Shown: in pieces, positions 8,632 to 16,857 of the stretch
How the letters are laid out: every line of letters starts with the position of its first letter
Position numbering within the stretch: the first letter of the stretch is position 1
Origin: Spongiactinospora rosea
GTDB taxonomy: Bacteria > Actinomycetota > Actinomycetes > Streptosporangiales > Streptosporangiaceae
Direction of reading: 5' to 3'
DNA length: 64,000 nt
NCBI RefSeq assembly: GCF_003315795.1
Contig: NZ_QMEY01000005.1
Span: 186,001-250,000 of the forward strand
Translations under genes and position numbers: made by a program
The notes under the pieces: generated by a model
What the model saw: only the letters and a program-made list of their open reading frames with translations
Told to the model about the DNA's origin: nothing
The model's database searches: none

Positions 8632-9819
8632 CTAGTAGGTCAGCGCGGGGGAGGGGCGGTCTGCGGCGTGCGGCTCCTCCGGCGCGCCGAGGAAGGTGGC
8701 GGCGGGGCCGCGCAGCACGGTACGCGCGATCAGCACGTAGTCGATGACCGCGAGCAGCCCGAGCAGCCCGGCGAAGGCGGCGAACGACGCGCCGACCATG
8801 CCGGGGGTCAGGCCGGGGGACATGGCGTCCGCCACGGTGAGCCTGCCGTTGATCAACCAGGGCTGGCGGCCGACCTCGCGGGTCAGCCAGCCGAGGATCG
8901 CGGCCACGAACGGGACCGGGGTGGCCAGGATCACGATCGGGTGCGTCCAGCGCCACTTGGGCAGCCACCAGATCAGCGGCAGCAGCAGGAACATGAACAG
9001 CAGCATGAGCAGCTCGCCCGCCATGATCATCAACCCCAGGGACAGGCCGCTGAGCGGGTTGGAGTCGAACTTGCCCGGCTGCAGCCCGCCGATCGGCCCG
9101 AACTGCGCGAACCCGAACCCGATCGTGACGAAGACGCCGACGGCGGCCACCAGCGTGCCGAGGCGCATCGAGCGGGTGAAGAACTCCACCTCCGGGTGGC
9201 GGCGGCTGAGCTGGAACGCGCTCGCCCCCGCGATCACCAGCCCGCCGGTGAGCAGGCCCGCCCCGATCACGTGCGGGAAGGCGTAGACGAACGTCGGGTT
9301 GGACAGCAGCGCGCCCGGATCGACCAGCGCCAGCCGGTCGCCGCGCACCTCCGAGCCCGCCGGGTTCTGCAGGAACGCGTTGGCGACCATGATCCAGAAC
9401 GCCGAGGCGTAGGCGGTCAGGGTGACCAGCCAGATGCAGGCGAGGTGCAGCCACCGGGGCAGCCGGTGCCAGCCGAAGATCCACAGAGCCAGGAAGGTGG
9501 ACTCCAGGAAGAACGCCACCAGCGTCTCGATGGCCAGCGGCGCGCCGAACACGTCGCCCGCGTAGTGCGACAGCCCGCTCCAGCTCAGCCCGAACTGGAA
9601 CTCCATCACGAGCCCGGTGAACACGCCGAGCGCGTAGTTGATCACATAAATCTGGCCCCAGAAGCGCGTCATCCGCTCGAACACCGGCTTGCCGGTCAGG
9701 GCGTGCCGGGTCTGCATGATCGCGACGAGGGGGGCCAGGCCCAGGGTGAGCACGACGAACAGGAAGTGCAGGCTTCCCGTCACGGCGAACTGAGTCCGGG
9801 CGAGGTCGAGCACGTCCAT
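8632..9819 (-). CDS. cydA: Very short cytochrome bd oxidase subunit I (CydA)
   Basis: 395 residues from the ATG at 9819 (GGAG 9 nt upstream; an in-frame TTG at 9828 is the alternative). Haem ligands of the family are visible: His18 (SLHFLFV), His183 (AFPHVIGAG), a Met in LMIMAGE (264/266) and Glu315 just before GRQPW (317-321). The proton-path glutamates are at 98 and 106 (APLAIETLVAFFLEST). Between Lys250 and GRQPW there are only about 67 residues, so the periplasmic Q-loop is essentially gone, and the quinol-site KLAAIE Glu (E. coli Glu257) is absent. Known S-type CydA proteins are about 440-485 residues. CydA reduces O2 using haems b558, b595 and d; the electron donor of this form is uncertain. 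Confidence 0.88.
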   Translation of the reverse strand: MDVLDLARTQFAVTGSLHFLFVVLTLGLAPLVAIMQTRHALTGKPVFERMTRFWGQIYVINYALGVFTGLVMEFQFGLSWSGLSHYAGDVFGAPLAIETLVAFFLESTFLALWIFGWHRLPRWLHLACIWLVTLTAYASAFWIMVANAFLQNPAGSEVRGDRLALVDPGALLSNPTFVYAFPHVIGAGLLTGGLVIAGASAFQLSRRHPEVEFFTRSMRLGTLVAAVGVFVTIGFGFAQFGPIGGLQPGKFDSNPLSGLSLGLMIMAGELLMLLFMFLLLPLIWWLPKWRWTHPIVILATPVPFVAAILGWLTREVGRQPWLINGRLTVADAMSPGLTPGMVGASFAAFAGLLGLLAVIDYVLIARTVLRGPAATFLGAPEEPHAADRPSPALTY

Positions 9820-9846
9820 CGCTGCCAACTCCGTCGTTGTGTCTGT

Positions 9847-9882
9847 CTACATATAGAGAGCCTACATGTAGACTGGCTACAT
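9847..9882. promoter_or_regulatory. Triple CTACAT operator in the cydA-padR intergenic region
   Basis: CTACAT begins at 9847, 9862 and 9877, an exact 15-bp period. The middle copy is part of a palindrome CTACATGTAG (9862-9871). The array lies between the divergent cydA and PadR genes and overlaps the likely -35/-10 region of both. It is the natural binding site for the neighbouring PadR protein, though the binding itself is inferred. Confidence 0.65.
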
Positions 9883-9894
9883 GACGAATCGGGA

Positions 9895-9900
9895 TAGAGT
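9895..9900 (+). promoter_or_regulatory. -10 element (TAGAGT) of the PadR gene, leaderless transcript
   Basis: TAGAGT ends 6 nt before the GTG start at 9907, the distance expected if transcription starts at the start codon. No ribosome-binding site is seen. Confidence 0.4.
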
Positions 9901-9906
9901 TGCGGC

Positions 9907-10236
9907 GTGAACACCGACGCGCTGCGCGGGCACATGGACGCCCTCCTGCTGTCCGTGCTGGAACACGAACCGCTACACGGTTACGCCATCATCGAGGCCC
10001 TGCAGGAGCGCAGTGGCGGTGCGTTGTCGGTGCCGACCGGGACGCTCTACCCGGCCCTGCGCCGGCTTGAGCGTGCGGGATACCTGGCGGGCGAATGGGC
10101 GACGGTCGGCGGGCGCAAGCGCAGGACCTACCGGCTGACCGGCGCGGGTCGCAAGGCGCTGGCGGGCGAGCGGTCGGCCTGGCAGGCGTTCACCAGCGCG
10201 ATCGGCAGCGTGCTCGAACCTCGCAGCGCCCGCTGA
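9907..10236 (+). CDS. PadR-family transcriptional regulator
   Basis: 109 residues of the classic PadR winged helix: HMDALLLSVLEHEPLHGYAII (helix 1), LSVPTGTLYPALRRLERAGYL (recognition helix), and a wing with RKRRTYRLT. It has a short C-terminal helix (PadR-s1 type). PadR proteins are repressors released by small ligands or redox state. It is divergent from cydABDC across a 15-bp-period repeat operator, so it probably controls the oxidase and itself. The GTG start is apparently leaderless. Confidence 0.9.
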   Translation: MNTDALRGHMDALLLSVLEHEPLHGYAIIEALQERSGGALSVPTGTLYPALRRLERAGYLAGEWATVGGRKRRTYRLTGAGRKALAGERSAWQAFTSAIGSVLEPRSAR

Positions 10237-10247
10237 CGGGCCGGGGG

Positions 10248-12329
10248 TCAGGCGTCGGTGACGTCGTACTTGTGGGCCAGGCAGGCGTGCAGCAGGCCGT
10301 AGCGGCGGCCGGTCAAAGAGTCGTCGCCGAAGCGGGCGCGCAGCCTGGCCGCCTCGGCGAGGTGGGCGCGCGACAACTCGGTCAGCGGACGCTTGAGCAG
10401 CGCCTCGCCGCCGTCGATGAAGGGACCGTGGACCTCCAGCGCCGCCCCCGCGCGGACCGCCAGATACTCCCCGCCGGGTGAGCTCCACAGATCCGTCACC
10501 CGCTCATCCGGGCTGCGGAAGCGCGGCTCGTCGATCTCCGTGCAGTTGCCGGTGACGAAGTCGAGCGCGGCGAACACGACGCCGCCATCGATGATCATGG
10601 CGAGCCTGGTCCCACCGTCGTAGGCCGCGAGCCCGGTCAGGGACGGCCCGTCCGGCGTGATGAACGGCGCCCACACGTCGTGGGTGCGCGGATCGCCGGT
10701 GTTCAGGGCCGCGATGCCGTCCCGCCTGGCCACCACCATGCGCTGGGCGTGCAGGAACGCCACCTTGGCGGCCTCCCCGCGCAGGTCCTGTTCCCCGGCC
10801 GCGACGACCCGGCCCGCGTCGCGGTCGAGGACCGTCAGCCGCCGCCCGAGCACGGCCAGCCGACCGGTACGCCGGTGCGCGGCCAGCGCGACGAACCCGC
10901 GGTCGCCGGTGAGCGGCCCCAGCGCGACCTCGCGCAGCATCTTGTGCCCGAACAACAGGCGGCCGCGCGAGGTGAGCGCGGCGAAACCGGCGCCGCTGGC
11001 GGCCATCGCGATGATCCGGCCCGGCTGCCGCGCCCCGTGCCACACCGCCGAGCGGACCCGCTCCCGCCGCCACAGCGAGTAGACCTCCGCGCTCACGCCC
11101 GCCCGTACGTCCTTCGCGGCGTCGGCGATGTACATCCGGGCCCCGCCCGCGGTGAACGCCACCTGGACCGCCGCCTCGCCCACGCCGATGACCACCGGCG
11201 CGGGCGCCGGTAACGGCCGCGTCAGCAGGTCGAACAGCCCGGCCTCCCGGGCGTCGGAAGGGCGCCACCCCCGGATCCGCCGGACCGCGGCCAGCCCGTC
11301 CTCGAAGGGCAGCGTGGGAAAGAGCCGCCACAGCTCCGCCCACGCCTGCGAGTCCAGCAACCCGTGGACCTGCCGCCCGGCCTCGCGCCGGTCGCAGGGC
11401 TTGGGCTCGCCGTCCGTCACGATGTGCGCCGGGCTCTCGTCGCCCGCCCGCGTCACGAGCCGCGACAGCCGGTCCCGCAGGCCGCCGCGCAGCCGCGCCC
11501 GCCCGGCGGCCAGCAGCGAGCCGTCGGGGTCGAGCGCGCGGTACCGTTCGGTCGCGCCGGTGAGCAGGTGGAACAGCGCCCGTTCCACCGGCTGGTCCGG
11601 TACCAGCCCGCGTTCCATGCAGATCTGTTCGGCGCGCAGCCGTACCTGCTCGGGGACGTCGGGCGACACCGCCGCCGAGCACAGCCGGTCGTCGGCGGCC
11701 AGCCCGAGCGCGACCATGCTCTGCGCGTGCACCCGCGCGCGTTCCCGGCCGTGCGCGTCGGTGGGCCACGGCCCCGCCGGGGCGGGCTCGCCCTGCCCGG
11801 CCAGCCGGTCCCAGAGCCGCGGCGCGGGCCGGTCCAGCCATGCCCACCAGGCCCACATCAGGGCGTCGCCGGACAGCTCCGCGGGGTTGGCGAGCAGCGT
11901 CTCGACCAGCGCGGGACGGCCCGTGGCGGCGGCCCGCCAGAGCAGGTCCAGCAGGGGGCCGGTGGCGGTGGCGCAGATCGCGTACGCGTTGCCGCGCACC
12001 GTCTCGTCCGCGTCCTCCGCGCAGGCCGCCACGTTGAGCGCGGCCTGGTACCCGGCCTGCCTGGAGAGCCGTCCGTGCAGGGCCAGGGTGACCTGGCGGG
12101 CCCGGCCGTGCGAGGCGACGGCCCCGGTCTCCAGTACGGCGGCGCGCAGCCGCTCGTCGCGCGTCGCCACCCAGCGGTCGGCCAGCCACTCGCGGGCGTG
12201 TCCGCGCCGGGCGAGCCCGATCATGGCCGTCAGCGCCGCGTCGTCGCCCCGCTCGGCGAGTGCGGCGAGACGGCGGCGGGCCCCGTCGCCCCAGGGCAGG
12301 CGCGCGCCGAGCCTGAGCCAGATGTGCAC
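10248..12329 (-). CDS. Uncharacterised protein with HEAT-like N-terminus and WD40-like C-terminus
   Basis: 693 residues from a GTG with GGAGG upstream. The first half (about 1-370) is helical, with recurring Ala/Leu-rich repeats and Trp-rich segments. The second half (about 385-660) alternates short beta-strand motifs (RGFVALAAHRRTGRLAVLGRRLTVLD, LTGLAAYDGGTRLAMI) typical of a beta-propeller. There is no catalytic motif, signal peptide or membrane segment. It is probably a scaffold or interaction protein. It is convergent with the padR gene (11 bp gap) and divergent from the hexapeptide protein, so neighbours do not explain it. Confidence 0.7.
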   Translation of the reverse strand: MHIWLRLGARLPWGDGARRRLAALAERGDDAALTAMIGLARRGHAREWLADRWVATRDERLRAAVLETGAVASHGRARQVTLALHGRLSRQAGYQAALNVAACAEDADETVRGNAYAICATATGPLLDLLWRAAATGRPALVETLLANPAELSGDALMWAWWAWLDRPAPRLWDRLAGQGEPAPAGPWPTDAHGRERARVHAQSMVALGLAADDRLCSAAVSPDVPEQVRLRAEQICMERGLVPDQPVERALFHLLTGATERYRALDPDGSLLAAGRARLRGGLRDRLSRLVTRAGDESPAHIVTDGEPKPCDRREAGRQVHGLLDSQAWAELWRLFPTLPFEDGLAAVRRIRGWRPSDAREAGLFDLLTRPLPAPAPVVIGVGEAAVQVAFTAGGARMYIADAAKDVRAGVSAEVYSLWRRERVRSAVWHGARQPGRIIAMAASGAGFAALTSRGRLLFGHKMLREVALGPLTGDRGFVALAAHRRTGRLAVLGRRLTVLDRDAGRVVAAGEQDLRGEAAKVAFLHAQRMVVARRDGIAALNTGDPRTHDVWAPFITPDGPSLTGLAAYDGGTRLAMIIDGGVVFAALDFVTGNCTEIDEPRFRSPDERVTDLWSSPGGEYLAVRAGAALEVHGPFIDGGEALLKRPLTELSRAHLAEAARLRARFGDDSLTGRRYGLLHACLAHKYDVTDA

Positions 12330-12483
12330 GTGCTCGTCCTCCGCTCCTCGGGGACATACGGGGTCAAGTCTGGCGAGCGGACGGCGACGTGTCGATCACT
12401 TCTCGCGAGTCCCGGGGTCGCGGTTTTCGGACCTCGCGCCCGTCCTCCGCGGCGGGCGTCCGATACCGGGCGATGATGGGGCC

Positions 12484-13071
12484 ATGCTGATCCGTCACCG
12501 TGGTCACGAGCCGGTCGTCGATCCGTCCGCGTACGTCGCGCCCACCGCCACCCTGGCCGGGCGGGTGCGCGTCGGCCCGCGGGCACGGGTGATGTACGGC
12601 GCGGTCCTCGACGCCGAGGACGGCGCCATCGAGGTCGGCGAATGCTCGATCATCTGCGAGAACGCGGTGCTGCGCGGCGAGGTGTCACTCGGCGACCACG
12701 TGTTCGCCGGGCCGCACGCGACCCTGCTGGGCTGCCGCGTTGGCCGGTGCGCCTATCTGGCCACCGGGGCCACCGTGCTGCAGGAGGCGGTGGTCGGGGC
12801 GGGCGCGGTCGTCGCGATCGGCGCGGCCGTGCACGCCGCCACGGTGCTGGCCGACGAGTCGTTCGTGCCACCGAACATGATCGCCGTTCTGGACGGGCTG
12901 TACGCGCCCGGCGACCCCGCCCTGCCCGAGGCGATCAAGGGAGTGGAGTTCGCCAAGGTGGCGTTCGGCGTCGAGGCGGACTGGGAGGACCGGATCCGCC
13001 GTTACGAGCGGGCCGCGGAGGTGCGCTCCGCGCAGTTCGGGGCGCACGCGGACGACGAGATCGTCGGCTGA
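12484..13071 (+). CDS. Gamma-carbonic-anhydrase-like hexapeptide-repeat protein, zinc ligands not conserved
   Basis: 195 residues of left-handed beta-helix repeats (AYVAPTATLAGRVRVGPRARV...), like the YrdA/PaaY/gamma-CA family. In true gamma-carbonic anhydrases two zinc histidines sit in a GHxxxLHGC pattern. The aligned segment here reads GPHATLLGC, so one His is shifted and the other is Leu, and the first conserved His (ENAVLRGE region) is also missing. The fold is confident, but catalysis of CO2 hydration is doubtful. It may be a trimeric scaffold or bind another ligand. The gene is monocistronic. Confidence 0.8.
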   Translation: MLIRHRGHEPVVDPSAYVAPTATLAGRVRVGPRARVMYGAVLDAEDGAIEVGECSIICENAVLRGEVSLGDHVFAGPHATLLGCRVGRCAYLATGATVLQEAVVGAGAVVAIGAAVHAATVLADESFVPPNMIAVLDGLYAPGDPALPEAIKGVEFAKVAFGVEADWEDRIRRYERAAEVRSAQFGAHADDEIVG

Positions 13072-13112
13072 CCGCCCGCCCCGCGTGACCCACAGCCGGG
13101 CATACCATTCCG

Positions 13113-13130
13113 CTCTCCCGATCGGGAGAG
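13113..13130. promoter_or_regulatory. Perfect 18-bp palindrome upstream of the sugar dehydrogenase gene
   Basis: CTCTCCCGATCGGGAGAG lies about 100 bp before the ATG at 13232. It could be an operator for a LacI-type sugar repressor or a terminator stem of the upstream gene (42 bp after its stop). No T-run is present. Confidence 0.45.
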
Positions 13131-13231
13131 GGGTCATGTGGATGTGCGGTTTGCACGTTATGTTGACCGGTTGTGGACACGGGCGTACGTTTCGGGACGC
13201 CGGAGCGATTCCTCCCGCACAGGAGTGCGCC

Positions 13232-14764
13232 ATGCCCAGACGCTCGGTTCCTGTCCTCGTGGCCGCCGCATGCGCGGTGGCGGTGGCGGCGGTGATCGCC
13301 GTACTCAATCCGTCGGCCGCCGCCGGTGCCCAGGTCATCGGGGGCTTCGATTTCGGACGCGCCCAGGTGTCGGTCACCGGCCTGCAGGTTCCGTGGGGGC
13401 TCGCGTTCCTGCCCGACGGCAGCGCCCTGGTCGCCGAACGCAACACCGCCAGGATCATGCAGGTGCGCCCGGGGGCCACGCCGGTCCCGGTGGCGACCGT
13501 GCCCGGTGTGTCGGCGCGAGGGGAGAGCGGCCTGCTCGGGCTCGCCGTGTCCCCGACGTACGCGCAGGACCAGTGGGTCTACGCCTACTTCACCACCACG
13601 TCCGACAACCGGCTCGTCCGGTTCAAGCTCAGCTCGCCGCAGACGCAGGAGGTACTGCTGTCCGGCGTGCCGAGGAACACCTACCACGACGGCGGCAGGA
13701 TCGCCTTCGGGCCCGACGGCCTGCTCTACGTCACCACCGGCGACGCGGGCGTCATGGCCAACGCGCAGGACCTCGGCACCCCCGCGGGCAAGATCCTGCG
13801 CATGACCGCCACCGGCGGCGTCCCGCCGGGCAACCCGTTCAACTCCCTGGTCTACAGCTACGGCCACCGCAACGTGCAGGGCCTGACCTGGGACGAGCGC
13901 GGCCGGCTGTTCGCCAGCGAGTTCGGCAACAACGCCTACGACGAGGTCAACCTGATCGTCGCGGGCGGCAACTACGGCTGGCCCACCTGCGAGGGCACCT
14001 GCAGCAACCCCGCCTACCGCAACCCGATCGTCACCTGGCGGACGTCGGAGGCGTCGCCGAGCGGCATCGCGTACGCCAACAACACACTGTTCGTCGCGGC
14101 GACGCGGGGCACCCGGCTGTGGACGGTGCCGGTGAACCCCGACGGCACCGCGGGCACGCCGGTCGCCGAGTTCCAGCGGACGTACGGCCGGCTGCGCACC
14201 GTCGCCGTCGGGCCGGACGGCTGGCTGTGGGTGGCCAACAACAACCGCGACGGCAGGGGCCAGCCGTCGGCCGACGACGACCGGATCATCCGTGTGCCCC
14301 CGCAGGGCGGCCCCAGCCCGACCGCCACGCCCACCGTGACACCCACGGTGACCCCCACCGTGACGCCCACGGTGACCATCACGCCCACGGTGAGCACGAC
14401 CCCGACCGACAGCCCCACGGCCACGCCCACCGTGACCAGCACCGTGACGCCCACGCCGGGCATCTCCTGCTCGGCCACCTACCGGGTGGCGAGCGAGTGG
14501 GGCGGCGCGTTCCAGGGTGAGGTGGTCGTGCGCAACACCGGCCAGCGGACCTCATCGTGGACGGTCGGCTTCACCTTCCCCAACGGCCAGCGGATCAACC
14601 AGGCCTGGAACGGCCGGTACACCCAGTCCGGCACGCAGGTGACGATCCGGAACGAGCCCTGGAACGGGGCCCTCGCGCCCGACGGCACGATCACCGTGGG
14701 CTTCAACGCCACATGGTCCGGCACCAACGGCGTGCCGTCCCCGGTGACCTGCACCGCGACCTGA
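13232..14764 (+). CDS. Secreted PQQ-dependent sugar dehydrogenase with C-terminal CBM2
   Basis: 510 residues from an ATG with AGGAG upstream. The signal peptide is at 1-31 (MPRRS...AAAGA). The beta-propeller of soluble glucose/aldose-sugar dehydrogenases spans about 35-355 (VPWGLAFLPDG, GLLGLAVSP, FGPDGLLYVTTGD), with the catalytic-type His152 in YHDGGR. A Thr-Pro-Val linker (361-409) leads to a family 2 carbohydrate-binding module (410-510, with conserved Trp and flanking Cys in GISCSATYRV and PVTCTAT). CBM2 binds cellulose, chitin or xylan. The protein probably oxidises sugars at polysaccharide surfaces, possibly supplying electrons to lytic oxidases. Confidence 0.9.
   Translation: MPRRSVPVLVAAACAVAVAAVIAVLNPSAAAGAQVIGGFDFGRAQVSVTGLQVPWGLAFLPDGSALVAERNTARIMQVRPGATPVPVATVPGVSARGESGLLGLAVSPTYAQDQWVYAYFTTTSDNRLVRFKLSSPQTQEVLLSGVPRNTYHDGGRIAFGPDGLLYVTTGDAGVMANAQDLGTPAGKILRMTATGGVPPGNPFNSLVYSYGHRNVQGLTWDERGRLFASEFGNNAYDEVNLIVAGGNYGWPTCEGTCSNPAYRNPIVTWRTSEASPSGIAYANNTLFVAATRGTRLWTVPVNPDGTAGTPVAEFQRTYGRLRTVAVGPDGWLWVANNNRDGRGQPSADDDRIIRVPPQGGPSPTATPTVTPTVTPTVTPTVTITPTVSTTPTDSPTATPTVTSTVTPTPGISCSATYRVASEWGGAFQGEVVVRNTGQRTSSWTVGFTFPNGQRINQAWNGRYTQSGTQVTIRNEPWNGALAPDGTITVGFNATWSGTNGVPSPVTCTAT
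14312..14457 (+). repeat. Thr-Pro-Val linker repeat inside the dehydrogenase gene
   Basis: About 12-bp imperfect units of CCCACSGTGACS encoding TPTV/TVTP. This is an interdomain linker repeat and is coding, not CRISPR. Confidence 0.8.
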
Positions 14765-14790
14765 CCCCTGTCGCCGAGGGGCCCCGGCGC

Positions 14791-15411
14791 TCAGCCGGCG
14801 GCCTCCGGCGGCCCGGCGAACGACCGCAGCAGCCCGGCGCACAGCGCCGGGAACAGCGCGTCGGCGTGGTCGCGGTCGAAGAAACCGGACAGCTCCAGGC
14901 TGACCGCGCCGTGCATGGCCATGAACATCTGGTCGGCGATCTCCCGTGGGTCGCCGGCCAGCTCGCCGACGGCCACGGCCGCCGCGCACGCCGCCTCCAG
15001 CAGGTGGAAGGCCCGCTTGGCCTCCCGCCCGGCGCCCTCGCCCGGGGAGAACTCCGGGATCACGTTCTCGAACATGATCCGGTAGTAGTACGGCTCAGCG
15101 TGCGCGTACGCCCGGTAGGCCGCGGCCAGGGCCAGCACGTCCTCGATCGGGCCGGAGCCGGGGCGCACGTCCTCCAGCACCCGCTGGAACCGCGCGAACC
15201 CCTCCCGCCACAGCGCCTCGACGAGCTTGTCCTTGCCGCCGAACAGCGTGTAGATCACCTTGGTGGAGCAGCCCGCCTCGGTCGCGATCCTGCGCACGGT
15301 CAGAGCCGCGTGTCCCTCCCGGGTCAGCAGCGTGATCGCCTGATCCAGGATGGCGGTCCTGACCGCGTGCTGGCCGATCCGCTGCGCGCGCTCGTAGGCG
15401 GTGGTGGTCAT
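14791..15411 (-). CDS. TetR-family transcriptional regulator
   Basis: 206 residues from the ATG at 15411. N-terminal helix-turn-helix: ILDQAITLLTREGHAALTVRRIATEAGCSTKVIYTLFGGKDKLVEAL (about 19-65). The C-terminal ligand domain resembles the TetR_C_13/WHG group (YAHAEPYYYRIMFENVIPEF). It is probably a small-molecule-responsive repressor. It lies 68 bp downstream of an SDR gene on the same strand, so the SDR gene and itself are the obvious targets. It is convergent with the CBM2 gene (26 bp gap). Confidence 0.88.
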   Translation of the reverse strand: MTTTAYERAQRIGQHAVRTAILDQAITLLTREGHAALTVRRIATEAGCSTKVIYTLFGGKDKLVEALWREGFARFQRVLEDVRPGSGPIEDVLALAAAYRAYAHAEPYYYRIMFENVIPEFSPGEGAGREAKRAFHLLEAACAAAVAVGELAGDPREIADQMFMAMHGAVSLELSGFFDRDHADALFPALCAGLLRSFAGPPEAAG

Positions 15412-15479
15412 TTGAAGCCGTCCCTGCGGTGTCACTCGTGGGCGCAACTCTAGACGATCCGCGCGACCGGCCGGGCCCG

Positions 15480-16253
15480 TCAGAGCGTGCGGACCAGCCC
15501 GCCGTCACAGCGCAGGGCGGTGCCGGTGACGTAGGAGGCCGGGACGCCGCACAGGAAAGCGGCGACCGCGCCGAACTCCTCCGGCCTGCCGTACCGGCCG
15601 ATCGGGATGCCCTGCCGGGCCTTGGCCTCGACCTCCTCCGGCGTCATCCCGGTACGGCCGGCCGCCGCCGCGTCCAGCTCGGCCACCCGGTCGGTGGAGA
15701 TCCGGCCGGGCAGCAGCAGGTTGACCGTCACGCCGTCGGCGGCCACCTCGGCGGCCAGCGTCTTGAGGTAGGCGGCCAGGGCGGCGCGTCCGAGGTTGGA
15801 CAGGGCGAGGTTGGCCAGCGGGGCGGCGACGCCGGAGGAGGCGATGGCCAGCACGCGCCCCCAGCCGCGGTCGCGCATCCCGGGCAGGGCGAGGGACAGG
15901 AGCCGCTGCTGGGGCAGCACCAGGGCGTCCACGGCCTGCCGTACGTCGCCCGAGGACATCCCGGCCGCGCCGCCCGGCTTGGGACCGGGGCCGTTCAGCA
16001 CGAGGATCTCGACCGGGCCGAACGCCTCGGTGGCCGCCGCGTGCAGCCGCTCGGGGCCGTCCTCGGCGAGCAGGTCGGCCTGGACGCCGATGGCGCCGGG
16101 CAGCTCGGCGGCGATCTCGCGGGCGCGCTCGCCGCGCCGGCCGGACACCACGACGCGGGCGCCCTCCGCGGCCAGCGCGCGGGCGGTGGCCTCGCCCAGC
16201 CCTCCCGTGGACGCGCAGACCAGCGCGACCCGGCCGGTCAGCCCGAGGTCCAT
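15480..16253 (-). CDS. SDR-family oxidoreductase lacking the usual Tyr-Lys catalytic pair
   Basis: 257 residues from ATG 16253 (AGGTG upstream; an in-frame ATG at 16268 is less likely). The Rossmann fold is clear: VALVCASTGGLGEATARALAAEGARVV, and a C-terminal GRPEEFGAVAAFLCG..YVTGTALRCDGG. The active-site helix reads LALSNLGRAALAAYLKTLA. Where most SDRs have YxxxK there is Ser-Asn-Leu-Gly-Arg, and the NNAG motif is LNGPGP. This marks a divergent subgroup of FabG-like SDRs whose reaction is not established. It is probably cotranscribed with the TetR gene. Confidence 0.82.
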   Translation of the reverse strand: MDLGLTGRVALVCASTGGLGEATARALAAEGARVVVSGRRGERAREIAAELPGAIGVQADLLAEDGPERLHAAATEAFGPVEILVLNGPGPKPGGAAGMSSGDVRQAVDALVLPQQRLLSLALPGMRDRGWGRVLAIASSGVAAPLANLALSNLGRAALAAYLKTLAAEVAADGVTVNLLLPGRISTDRVAELDAAAAGRTGMTPEEVEAKARQGIPIGRYGRPEEFGAVAAFLCGVPASYVTGTALRCDGGLVRTL

Positions 16254-16434
16254 ACAGCGCACCTCCATGTGCGAAACGGTGGTCGGCGGCCCCCGCACCG
16301 CCACGATCTCCCGAAGACCGTAACGTGTCCGCCAGGGAAGACGCTCGCAGGGGCTGCGCCGTGGTGGCGGTGATCCCCCGGACTGACGGGAATCACCGTG
16401 CGGAACCACCCGATTATCCTGTACGCTACCGAGT

Positions 16435-16451
16435 GGCTACGGTTGGTAGCC
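16435..16451. promoter_or_regulatory. Inverted repeat between the SDR and STAS genes
   Basis: GGCTAC-GGTTG-GTAGCC is a perfect 6-bp inverted repeat 46 bp before the STAS start in the 243-bp divergent gap. It could be an operator or a small hairpin. Confidence 0.35.
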
Positions 16452-16496
16452 GACTCGGCCGCCCAGACCACTGCGGCGCCCTCCTGAAGTCTGGAA

Positions 16497-16841
16497 ATGA
16501 TGGGATCCCGGGTGGCCGTGATGGGGTTTGCCGTTGACACCTCGTGGACGGACGGCTGCGCGGTCGTATCGGTCGCCGGTGAGCTGGACATGGGGGCGGA
16601 GTCCATCGTGCGCGCCTGCCTGGAGGAGGTCTTCGCCGTCCCGGGCATGGGCGTGGTGCTCGACCTGAGCGCGACCACCTTCATGGACGCGCGCGGCATC
16701 TCCGTCCTGGTCGCGGCCCGCTCCATGGCCGAGCGATCCCAGGTCGCCCTCCGCGTCGTCGGCATGCGCCCGCGCCTGCGCTCCACCCTGAAGGTCGTCG
16801 GCCTGGACACCGTCTTCCCCGACGCCCGCCCGGGCCTCTGA
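16497..16841 (+). CDS. STAS-domain anti-anti-sigma-factor-like protein
   Basis: Up to 114 residues forming one STAS domain (AVVSVAGELDMGAESIVRACLEEV...VVLDLSATTFMDARGISVLVAARSM). Such proteins bind anti-sigma kinases and are switched off by phosphorylation of a Ser in a DSSG/DSTG motif. Here the motif is DARG, so the usual phosphosite is absent and the protein may be constitutively active or act differently. The start is ambiguous (ATG 16497 or ATG 16521). It is convergent with the GAF-ANTAR gene 16 bp away, possibly part of the same signalling set. Confidence 0.8.
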   Translation: MMGSRVAVMGFAVDTSWTDGCAVVSVAGELDMGAESIVRACLEEVFAVPGMGVVLDLSATTFMDARGISVLVAARSMAERSQVALRVVGMRPRLRSTLKVVGLDTVFPDARPGL

Positions 16842-16857
16842 TCCGCCGGCAGGGCGG

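Noticed and set aside
7828..9897. 689-codon plus-strand frame opposite cydB/cydA
   Set aside because: His/Gln/Arg-rich antisense shadow; the minus-strand frames carry clear CydA/CydB motifs.
14312..14457. Short direct repeats resembling a CRISPR or satellite array
   Set aside because: Repeats are coding for a Thr-Pro linker, with no unique spacers.
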